Below, in pieces: positions 33,834-44,000 of a stretch of 64,000 bases of DNA. The notes beneath the pieces are model-generated. The model was not told the origin of the DNA. It saw only the letters and a program-made list of their open reading frames with translations, and did no database searches. The DNA comes from Chryseobacterium gleum. Its GTDB lineage: Bacteria > Bacteroidota > Bacteroidia > Flavobacteriales_D > Crocinitomicaceae. The stretch is taken from the NCBI GenBank assembly GCA_945897565.1, contig CAMDFN010000009.1, positions 21,484 through 85,483 on the forward strand, given 5' to 3'. Numbering within the stretch: position 1 is the first letter of the stretch; each line of letters opens with the position of its first letter. Position numbers and translations under genes: made by a program.

Positions 33834-35312
33834 TTATTGCGTTTTACTCCGTTTTTGAACAAGCGAAATCAGCTCCTTTACATCAATAAATTTAAAAGCC
33901 AAAAGCAAGCATATAGCTACTAAAATATCAACTAACAAGATCCAGTTCCCATACACATACCCTATCGGAGACCAATCAACAACAACATACCAAAACAACA
34001 AGACTAAAATGAGAAACGGATATCTATAAAAATGGCGATCAACAAGTGGCAAATCAAACAGGCGTTTACAGTAAATTGCTTGTGCCAGCGCAACAAGAAT
34101 TTGCGTCAAAGCTGCTACCCCTGCTGCAATAACGGCTCCGCCATTGAGCACTTTGGGAATGAAAATCAAATTCAAACTTACATTGACCAATAAACCAACA
34201 AATGAAATGATATGCAACACCTTTAATGATCCTTTTGCCGTGAGCAAGGAGCCGTAAATAAGGTTAGACGCCATTCCAAAAAAGGCGATGCTCAATAAAA
34301 ACAGAATGGTATTGCTTTGAACAGAAGTGTGTTCATAGATTTGATCCATTAAAATGCCCCCACGAACAAAACTAAAAACCATAAATGCAATACTCGACCC
34401 CAATAATAATTTACTTGCCTGTGCAACTAATGGTCCAATGGCTTGCGGGTTTTCTTTGAGCATTTTAGCAAACATTGGGAAGAGCAGCCCTGCAAAAACC
34501 ATGGCAAACATGTAAAGCGCATCAATTAAGCGATAAGCTTGCGCATAATATGCAGCTTCTTGTTGGCCTTTATCTACAGAAAAGTGAAGTAGCAAAAGCG
34601 CATCTATTCGGGTATAGAGCGTCATCAGTACAATGAGTAGTGCGAAGGGAAACGACTTTTTTACTACTGGCAAAATGGCTTTCAGGCGAGGCAATTCTAA
34701 CTCGGGTTTGAGTAGATACAAAGCCAAACCTCCAGAAACAAAAAAACTCATCGCGTAGCATGCGAATTGAAAAATACTATAGGTTTCAATATCGATGAGT
34801 TTAAATCCGTCCGGATAAATGTAAATAATGTAGCCTATTGATAAGATGAGCAAAAGCCGATCGAGGATGCTTAAAAAGGCATCTAGGCGAAAGCGTTGCA
34901 GACCGGCAAAGTAGCTCCGAAAAAAGGAGATATTGGCAATTAAAAATTGGTTGAGGCCGAGTAAAAGAACCAGTCTATATTCGGTCCAGCTGAGTGTCAC
35001 AAAAACTTTGAGAAGGCCAATACCCGCAAGATAAACGAGCATTAATAAAAAGCGCAGGCTTAGGATAGTTGAAAATAACTTTTTGGCTTCTGGTAAGTTT
35101 TGAGCGCTCAGCCTCGTGCTATAGTTATTGACGCCTAAATCAAAAACGATGGAGATGATCAAACTAAAATTGAAAAAAGCGAAGTAAATCCCGTATTGCT
35201 GCCCAACAATATTTTGTACGGCGGCATCAATTGCAAAGATGGCCACGGGCTTCACCATTAGGTTCAAGCCCAACGAAAAGAATAGATTGGAATAAAAACT
35301 GCGTTCTTTCAT
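33834..35312 (-). CDS. polysaccharide flippase (MATE/MviN-like)
   Basis: 492 residues, almost entirely hydrophobic with about 14 membrane segments. The start FYSNLFFSLGLNLMVKPVAIFAID and the mid segment KKSFPFALLIVLMTLYTRID fit the Wzx/polysaccharide-export flippase family. It would move lipid-linked sugar units across the inner membrane, upstream of the Wzz- and ligase-type proteins encoded next. A TATCTTTG element lies 20 bases before its ATG. Confidence 0.85.
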   Translation of the reverse strand: MKERSFYSNLFFSLGLNLMVKPVAIFAIDAAVQNIVGQQYGIYFAFFNFSLIISIVFDLGVNNYSTRLSAQNLPEAKKLFSTILSLRFLLMLVYLAGIGLLKVFVTLSWTEYRLVLLLGLNQFLIANISFFRSYFAGLQRFRLDAFLSILDRLLLILSIGYIIYIYPDGFKLIDIETYSIFQFACYAMSFFVSGGLALYLLKPELELPRLKAILPVVKKSFPFALLIVLMTLYTRIDALLLLHFSVDKGQQEAAYYAQAYRLIDALYMFAMVFAGLLFPMFAKMLKENPQAIGPLVAQASKLLLGSSIAFMVFSFVRGGILMDQIYEHTSVQSNTILFLLSIAFFGMASNLIYGSLLTAKGSLKVLHIISFVGLLVNVSLNLIFIPKVLNGGAVIAAGVAALTQILVALAQAIYCKRLFDLPLVDRHFYRYPFLILVLLFWYVVVDWSPIGYVYGNWILLVDILVAICLLLAFKFIDVKELISLVQKRSKTQ

Positions 35313-35332
35313 TTGCCTGAGTAGGTCAGGCC

Positions 35333-35340
35333 CAAAGATA
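35333..35340 (-). promoter_or_regulatory. TAnnTTTG element for the flippase gene
   Basis: The minus strand reads TATCTTTG, 20 bases before the ATG at 35312. Confidence 0.5.
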
Positions 35341-35354
35341 GGATTTTCTCTAAA

Positions 35355-38051
35355 CTAGCGCAGCAAATTTACGTGACCCGTCAGGACTTTACGTTCGTCT
35401 AAATCCGGATTTTTGTACAATATACGATAGGTATACATGCCGGCTGGTGCTTGGAAGGCATCAGGCCCGTAGGTGCCATCCCAGCCAACGAGCGCGTTTC
35501 GGCTTTCGAAGATGACTTCGCCCCAACGGTTGTAGACCGTGAACTCATAATTTTGTGGATCATAGCCTGAAAAGAAAACTGGGCAAAAAACTTGGTTGTT
35601 TTGATCGCCGTCTGGTGTAAAGCTGTTTGGAATGTAGAGTAGCTCGTTGTATTGATATCCAATGCTAATTGAGGTGGCGTCTGCACATTGTAAATCTGTA
35701 AGTGCAGTGAGTGTAATGGTGTAACCGTTCATGGTATTTTGAAATACGTGTGAAGGTTCAAAGTCATAGGCAAATTGCCCGTCGCCAAAATCCCAGACGT
35801 AGTTGGTTGCGCCCATAGACAAGTTGCTAAACATTACGTATTGTGCTTCTTGGGTAAATACACTGAGGGGTGATTCAAAATCTGCTACTGGGAGGTTTTC
35901 TACGTAGATGTAGGCAAGTTCCGTGTGTGTGTCGTAGCAACCAAAAGAGGTGGTAGCCGCTAAGCTTACATCAAAGGTGCCACCGTTACCAAACACAATA
36001 GTTGGCGCGTTGCCTGAGGCAGAAAGCCCATTGCTTGTAGACCAACTATAAGTGGTATTAGTGGCGTCGTCTGCTGTGAAACTTACAGCCAGTGGCGCAC
36101 AACCTTCTACTGGCGTGGCACTAAACGTAACAATTGGTAGTGGATGTACGGTGACTGTTCCGGTTGCCGGTAAACTTGGGCAATTATTTAGGGTGTAAAC
36201 AACAGTTAAGGTGGTGTCTTGAAGTGGCGTAAAGGTTTGGTTTGCACCACCTGCTATGCCATTAGGCCCCCAAGCAAAACCACCTCCGAGTAAATCAGGA
36301 GTTGCTGTAATGGTAACAGGATCTGCTTCACAGATTGTTGCACTAGTCAGTGTTACCACAGGAATAGGATTTACGGTTACTTGTGCTGTTGCCGCCGGGC
36401 TAGTACAGTTGTTGAGGGTATAGGTTACGGTATACGCTGTGTTACTTGCCGGGCTAATAGAGATGGTGTCGTTGGTCTCGGTTGTAGACCACAAATAGGC
36501 ACCGCCTGGTAAATTAGCCGATGCAATGAGGTTGATGACGTCACCAAAACACATGACGGCGTTGCTTGTTGTGGCAACTGGAATTGGATTCACCAATACA
36601 GTAGCGGTGGTGGTGTCTTGGCAACCATTGAGGTTGTAAATGACAGTATAGGTAGTGGTAGCAGCAGGGCTTACAGTAATGCTTGCGCTTGTTGCGGCTA
36701 AAGGCGCCCATGTGTAGGTGCCACCAGGTAGATCTACGTTGGTAGAGAGTGTTGTAGAGCTCCCAAAACAAATCGTGTCATTTGCGCTGGTTATTACCGG
36801 ATAAGGCTTCACGACGATTGTGCCGCTCACACTTGGGCTTACGCAACCATTTGCACTCGTGTAAACCAAACTATAGTTGGTTGTTGCTGCAGGAGTCGCA
36901 ACAAGTGTTGCTGCTGTAGAACCATTGCTCCAAAGATAGGTCCCTCCTGCACTTACATTATTGACATAAAGTGTTCCGTTAGAACCCACACAAACGGAGT
37001 CTATAGTCACTGTAGGTTGTGGTGTTGGTTCAACTGTCACGGTTACGTTGCTTGTGCCTGTGCAACCTGCTGCGGTGTAATCAACGGTATAGGTGGTGGT
37101 GGTGGTGGGTGAAACGGACAAACTTGGACCCGTGCCTAAAGGCGATCCGTTCAAGGACCAACTGTAGGTGCCGCCAGCAACAGCTGAGCTGGCCGTTAAA
37201 GTACCGCTTGCTCCAGTGCAAATAGTAATTGGGCTGGCAGTTACTGTTGGGCCTGGATTGACAGTTACGGTTGTTGTTGCATTGACCGTTCCGCAGTTTG
37301 GAACAGTAAGCGTAACGGTATAGGTTCCTGCTGCCAATAAAGTTGGGCTGGCAATTGTTGGGTTTTGTTGCGTAGATGTAAAGCTGTTTGGCCCAGCCCA
37401 TGAATATGTATAGTTGTTGCCAGTAGGGTTAGGAACAGCCCCAAAATTCAGCGTTTGCCCACTACAGATGGGGCTTGTATTGGATGCCGTTAAGGTTGGT
37501 GTTTGGCAGCAGTTGATGTACATGGAAATGCGGCCAATGTTGTAATTTACCTCAGACCAAATATTGGCCATAGCAGCGCCTGTACCTGCTGGGCAAGACT
37601 GCATACCGCTGCGTTGTAGGGTTGTGTTGAAACCGTTGATGCTGGTTACAAAGTTGGCCGGACCGTAGCTATTGATGCAATTGGCTCCTCTTGCGCCATA
37701 CACACCGATAATTTCACCTGCAGCAACAGGGATGTTACAGGCGATAACTTGTGTTGCCGGTGCATTCGAAATAGTGAACAATTGAATAAAATTGTTTGTT
37801 GTTCCGGCAAAGGCCGGTGGTGGGCCTGCTGTAAAACGCACTACGCGTATCGTTTGAGTTCCGGTTGGGGCGGCATCAGGCGGGATATACAAGCCACAAA
37901 TAGTAAAGCTCGTAGGGGCTGTGAAGTGATAGCCTCTGATCATGCTTGTGAATGTTGTTGTCTGTGTACCAACACTAATTGGGGTTCCTTGGGCATAAGA
38001 AATACCAAATACAGAGAAAAGTACGATGCTGAGTAGTAAAAGTTTTTTCAT
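35355..38051 (-). CDS. T9SS-secreted multi-Ig adhesin-like protein, 898 aa
   Basis: A signal peptide (MKKLLLLSIVLFSVFGISYA) is followed by a unique N-terminal domain (to about 190). About six Ig-like repeats of roughly 75 residues follow, with TYxWS...TTTYTV cores and paired Cys. Next come two PKD-like domains (YVWDFGDGQFAYDFEPSHVF) and a C-terminal type IX sorting domain beginning YIPNSFTPDGDQNN. This is the 'gliding motility-associated C-terminal domain', so the protein is expected on the cell surface. It may act in adhesion or gliding. Its ATG abuts the TAA of the larger paralogous gene upstream with no gap. Confidence 0.87.
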   Translation of the reverse strand: MKKLLLLSIVLFSVFGISYAQGTPISVGTQTTTFTSMIRGYHFTAPTSFTICGLYIPPDAAPTGTQTIRVVRFTAGPPPAFAGTTNNFIQLFTISNAPATQVIACNIPVAAGEIIGVYGARGANCINSYGPANFVTSINGFNTTLQRSGMQSCPAGTGAAMANIWSEVNYNIGRISMYINCCQTPTLTASNTSPICSGQTLNFGAVPNPTGNNYTYSWAGPNSFTSTQQNPTIASPTLLAAGTYTVTLTVPNCGTVNATTTVTVNPGPTVTASPITICTGASGTLTASSAVAGGTYSWSLNGSPLGTGPSLSVSPTTTTTYTVDYTAAGCTGTSNVTVTVEPTPQPTVTIDSVCVGSNGTLYVNNVSAGGTYLWSNGSTAATLVATPAATTNYSLVYTSANGCVSPSVSGTIVVKPYPVITSANDTICFGSSTTLSTNVDLPGGTYTWAPLAATSASITVSPAATTTYTVIYNLNGCQDTTTATVLVNPIPVATTSNAVMCFGDVINLIASANLPGGAYLWSTTETNDTISISPASNTAYTVTYTLNNCTSPAATAQVTVNPIPVVTLTSATICEADPVTITATPDLLGGGFAWGPNGIAGGANQTFTPLQDTTLTVVYTLNNCPSLPATGTVTVHPLPIVTFSATPVEGCAPLAVSFTADDATNTTYSWSTSNGLSASGNAPTIVFGNGGTFDVSLAATTSFGCYDTHTELAYIYVENLPVADFESPLSVFTQEAQYVMFSNLSMGATNYVWDFGDGQFAYDFEPSHVFQNTMNGYTITLTALTDLQCADATSISIGYQYNELLYIPNSFTPDGDQNNQVFCPVFFSGYDPQNYEFTVYNRWGEVIFESRNALVGWDGTYGPDAFQAPAGMYTYRILYKNPDLDERKVLTGHVNLLR

Positions 38052-41000
38052 TTATCGAATCAAATTTATATGACCTTTTATAGTCTGACGTTCGTCAACT
38101 GATGGCAGTTTGACAGTAATCAGATAAGTATACGTCCCAACGGGGCATGGGTTGCCTTGCATACCAAAAGAACCATCCCAACCAAATTCAGGGTTCAATG
38201 ATTCAAAAATCACTTCGCCCCAACGGTTGTAAATGAGCATTTGGTAATTGTAAGGGTCAATCCCGGATGTAAAGATAGGCAGAAAGGTCTGATTGAATTG
38301 GTCGCCGTCAGGAGTAAATGAGTTTGGAATGTAATAAACCAAGCCTGGGTCAAAGCCAATGTAAAAGCTAGCTGTATCTACACAACCAAGGTTAGAATAG
38401 GCGTAAAGCACAACAGTTGTACCTTCGTTTTCAATATTAAAGATGTGCGTTGGTGCTTCTTCACTGGAAGAGCCGCCTTCACCAAAGTTCCATTGGTAAG
38501 TTGAGGCACCTACAGAACTATTCCAGAAAGAAAGCGCTTGGCTTGGCTCTGTAAATACTTGAGATGAAGGTTCAAACGCGGCGATCGGGTAGTTATCTAC
38601 TTCAATCATGTTCGCAATAGTTGTGCTGCTGCTACAACCATTTAGGGTGGCGGTCAAGGTGACCGAGAAAGCGCCATTCACCTGAAAATCTAATGTAGTT
38701 TGGGCGCCGTTAGCGCTGAGCTGGTTACTTGTTTGCCAATTGTAGGTGGTGTTGTTGAGTACGTCTGCACTGAAATTGACGCTTAACGGAACGCAACCTT
38801 GTAGGACGTTTGCACCAAAAGTGCTTATTGGTAAAGGCAACACTATAACCGTCGCTTGAATGGTATCTGAAGAGCAACCGTTCAGTATATTGAATACTTG
38901 AATGGTTGAGTCTTGAGAAGGGGTAAAAGTATGAGAAGCAATTCCTTGCACTGCGTTTGGCCCCCAATAGTAAGTGCCAGCTGGATTGGCAACGGCTTGC
39001 ATCGTAACCGGATCACCAAAGCAAATGGTTTGGTCATTCATCGTAATGGTTGGCACCGGATTCACCGTTAAGGTGGCGTTTACAGGGAGAGATGTACAAC
39101 CAGCCAAAGTATAAGTAACACTTTGAGAAGTAGTAGATAGTGGATTCAAGGAAATGGTGTCATTGGTGCTGCCATTGGCCCAAAGGAATTGTCCGTTAGG
39201 TAAGTTGGCACTCGCTATTAATATACCCGTTTGCCCCGCACAAATAGTTGCGTTTTGGACTTGAACAACTGGCGCTGGGTTTACAAGGATTTGCGCAAAT
39301 GCCGTATCTGTACATCCGGCTAGGTTGTAAATAACAGTATATGAGTTGGTGTTCGCTGGAGTAAGGCTCAGATTGGCAAGTGTGTTCGTACTACCCACCC
39401 AAGTGTAGGTTCCACCCACAAGATTGATTTGTGTGGTTATTGTGCCGGTACTGCCTGCACAAATAGTATCGTTCACTGCAGTAATACTTGGATACGGATT
39501 GACTGTTACGGTCATTGTTGCCGTATTGGCGCAAAGACCTATACTTGGCGTAAATGTATATGTTGTAGTAGCGTTGGTGTTTGGCGCAGGGCTCCAACTT
39601 CCGTTGACACCGTTGTTAGAAGTTGTAGGTAAGTTAATGGCCCCGCCGGTGCATATCGCAGCAATTGGCGTGAAAGCAGGGTTGGTATTCACCTGACTGG
39701 TAATGATAATTGATGCTGTATCTGTACAACCATTTGCAGCAGTAACTGTCACTGTATAGGTTCCTGCGGTAGTAACTTGCAATGCCGCGTTACTTCCGAG
39801 GTTTGCTGAACCGTTAGACCATGAATAAGAAACGCCACCGCTGGCAGTCAGTGAAATACTTGTGGCATTACAATCTAAAATGGTGGTAGTGGCACCATTT
39901 GTAATAGAAGCTGTTGGCGCTACAATATTTTGAGTGATGACAATCTGCTCTGTATCTGTACAACCATTTGCAGCTGTAGCGGTAACTGTGTATGTGCCAG
40001 GTGCAGTAATAGATAATGCAGCAGCAGTTCCTACAACACTTGTTGCGTTCGACCAAGAATAACTTACTCCACCATTTGCCGTCGCGGATATGCTTGTTTG
40101 CGAACAAGTAAGAACAGTTGCGTTAGAAGCGTTAAAAATACCAGCTACAGGTGTCGTGATGTTTTGTGTAATTGTACTGTTCGCTGTTGATGTACAACCA
40201 TTTGAACTTGTTACAGTAACGGTGTAGGTACCAGGGCTGGTAACGGCAAGTATTGCCGAAGTACCAACAATGGTTGTGCCGTTAGACCAAGAGTAACTGA
40301 TGCCACCACTTGCTGTGAGGTTTATTGTTGTTGTGCTGCAAGTGAGTATGCTTGTTGCTGGGGCACTTGCAATTGCAGTTGTTGGCGCAGTAGTATTTTG
40401 ACTAACTATTGTGGATGCCGTAGCCGTACAGCCGTTGGAACCAGTTACGGTTACGGTGTAGGTTCCAGGAGTGCTGACAGAAATACTAGCTTGCGTGCCT
40501 AAGTTGGTTCCTGCAGAAATCCAGGAATAAGAACCTCCTCCTGTTGCTGTTAAGGCAATACTTGTTGTAGTACACGTCAATTCTGCTGGGTTCGGCACAC
40601 TTGAAATTGCTCCAGGTGGCGGCGTAATATTTTGTGTAATTGTAGTTGCGCTCGTACCAGTACAGCCGTTTGTGCTAGAGGTAACAGTAACGGTGTAGGT
40701 GCCAGGTGTGGTGACTGTTAAGTTTGCAGAGGTTCCAACAATGGTAGTGCCGTTAGACCACGAATAGGTGCCGCCGCCAGTTGCCGTAAGGCTGATACTC
40801 GTGAGTGCGCAGGTCAACTGCGTTGCGGATGTATTATTGGTAATTGCAGCAGATGGTGCAGTAATATTTTGTGTGATGGTGATTTGTTCGGTATCGATAC
40901 AGCCGTTTACACTTGTTGCCGTGAGTGTAAATGTCCCCGGAGAACTCGGGCTAAAAGCTGCGGCGTTTCCAACTGTTGCTGTACCGTTGCTCCAATCGTA

Positions 41001-44000
41001 GCTTACCCCTCCGGTACCCGTAAGTGAGATCGATGTTTGGGTACAAGTAAGTATGGTTGTCGCTGTGTTGTTGGTGATCACTGCTGTCGGAACCGCAATA
41101 TTTTGAGTAACTGTATAGTTGGCTGTCCCTAAACAACCGTTAGCCTCAAGAATATTTAATGTATAGGTTCCGGGTGAGTTCACCACGAGACTAGCAACGT
41201 TTCCTGCGCCTGAGATTGGCCCAGTGCTAATAACGCTGGTTCCGTTTAACCAAGTAGCGGTTCCAGTTCCGGTAGATGAAGTTCCAGTTAAGGTAAGACT
41301 AGTATTACTGCAGGTTAGTACACCGTTGGCAGTTGCGGCAATACTTACGGTTGGCGCTTGGTTATTTTGTGTAATTGTTGTTGCTGCGGTTGCCGTACAA
41401 CCGTTAACTCCTGTAACTGTTACCGTGTAAGTGCCTGGATTTGAAATGCTAATTGTTGCGCCAGCACCAATATTGCTTGTACCATTACTCCAGGCATAAC
41501 TAATGCCGCCGGTTGCCGTTAGCGAAAGTGCACTATTGGTGCAAGACAACATAGTTGTATTTGGGTTAGCAGTAATAGACGCAGTTGGGGCTGTAATATT
41601 TTGTGTAATGACAACAGAAGAGGTTGTCGCACATCCATTTGCACCAGTTACTGTAACTGTATATGTGCCTGGATTGGTAACATTCAATGTTGCTGATGTC
41701 CCGAGAATGGTGGTTCCGTTAGACCATGAATAAGTTCCTCCACCCGTTGCGGTGAGGCCAATGCTCGTTTGGGTACAAGTAAGAATGGTTGTATTGGCGC
41801 CATTTGTAATGGAAACTATAGGTGCTACAACAGTCTGGGTAATCGTTACACTTGCTGTTGCGGTACAACCATTAGCACCGGTTACAGTCACTGTATATGT
41901 GCCGGGGCTACTTACGCTAAGTGCAGCATTTGTTCCAACAACACTTGTTCCGTTTGACCAAGAATAACTTGCGCCACCCGTTGCATTTAGATTGATGGCG
42001 GTAGTAGAACAATTTAGTGTGGTTGTATTCGTCGTGTTATTGATGACCACTGTAGGGGCAACAATATCTTGTGTAATGTTTGAATTGGCAATTGCTGTGC
42101 ACCCGTTTGCACCCGTTACGTTTACTGTATAAACTCCAGGTGTAGTGACATTGATACTTGCGGTGTTGCCAAGGTTGGTTGTTCCGTTCGACCAAGAATA
42201 GGTAAGTCCTCCACTGGCAACTAAGCTGATGCTCGTAGTCGCACAAGTAAGTATGTTTGTACCGGTAGTATTATTTATGGCTGCTAGTGGAACTGAAGTA
42301 TTCTGGGTGATATTTACACTTGAAATAGCGGAACACCCGTTAGCACCTGTCACCAATAAATTATAGGTTCCTGGATTGCTAACATTTATTGTGTTGGTTG
42401 CCCCAAGGCTATTTCCATTTTGGGTCCAGGTGTAAGTGCCGTTCCCGCTAGCGGTTAAAGTAATGCTTGTGGTGGTGCAAGTGAGAATATTACCCGGCAC
42501 ACTGCTGATACTAGAAGTTGGCGCTGAGAGGTCCTCAGTAATATTGAAATTTGCCGTATTAGCGCATCCGTTCGCACCGACGACGCTTACGCTGTAATTT
42601 CCTTGCGCATTCACTAATATACTTGCGCTTGTACCGAGGATGGTACCATTAGATTCCCATTCGTAAGTGCCTCCTCCTGTAGCGGTGAGGGTAATCGAAG
42701 GAATAGTACAGTTAATAACAGAACCATTTGAAGAACTAATGTTCACAACAGGTAAGGTAATATTATCAGTAATGCTGACACTCGTTGTATTGGTACAACC
42801 GTTTGCTCCGGTTGCGGTGACGGTGTAGGTTCCGGGTGTAGTAACGCTGAGCGCTGCATTGAGGCCAACGTTTGCTGTTCCGTTGCTCCAAGAATAGGTG
42901 GTTCCACCGGTGGCGGCAAGATCAATTGATGTCGTTGTACAGGTAAGTATTGTAGTAGCACTTGAATTGGTTATGCTTACTGTTGGCGTTATGATATCTT
43001 GAGTGATAATTTGGTTCAAAGTTGAAGTACAACCATTTGCACTTGTGACTGTAACCATACATGTGCCGGGGCTTGTTACGGTTAAACTTGCACTAGTTCC
43101 GACGATTGTTGTGCCGTTACTCCAAGAGTAGGTGCCACCGCCAGTTGCTGTCAAAGTTGCGGAAGTTGTGGTACAAGTGAGTTGTGTTGTTGAGTTGCTG
43201 ATACCAACGGTTGGAGCAGTAATGTTTTGTGTAATGTTGAGACTTGAGGTTGCAGTACAGCCTGAAGCATTACTAACTGTAACGGTATAGGCCCCAGGAG
43301 CATTTACAGATAAGTTTGCGCTTGTGCCAACAATGCTAGTTCCATTCGACCAAGAATAAGTACCACCGCCAGTTGCTGTCAATGAAATACTCGTTTGGGT
43401 ACAGGTTAACTCAGTTGCGTTGCTGTTGTTGGTTATGCCTGCAACCGGAAGTGCATTTATTGTAATGGTCATTGTTGCGGTAGTAGCGCATTGACCTGCT
43501 GTAGGAGTAAAGGTATAAGTCGTTGTTTGGTTATTATTTAAGGCTGGAGACCAAGTTCCGGTTATACCGTTGTTTGAGGTTGTAGGAAGAGGTGATATAA
43601 CAGCGCCTGAACAGAAAGCAGCAACCTGAGTAAAGCTAGGCGTGGCATTGGCTGTGACAGTAACAACACCATTGACATTGCTGGTCCCATTCCAAAATCC
43701 ACCGCCTCCAGCATTGAATCCACCGTATACTGTACAGCCATTATAGGTGTAACTAAAAGCGTAATAATAAGTGCCTGGTGTCAAACCTGTTAATGTTCCG
43801 GAGTATTCGTCGTTATTTGGATTGACAGAAGAGAAAGGATTGTAGGTCGCGGCAGACCAAGCGCTTGTAGGCCATGCAGCTGGGTTGGTATTTGAAGTAG
43901 ACAAACCATAAGAGACGGTTATTCCCGCCGCTTGACCAACTGGGTTGGTTAAGCCGTTTTCAAAAACTTGACCAAAAATGGAGAGTGATTGACCCTGGCA

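Noticed and set aside
39675-43439. The adhesin repeat array as a CRISPR or satellite DNA
   Set aside because: The units are in-frame protein repeats of about 234 bp with diverged bases, not short identical repeats with spacers.
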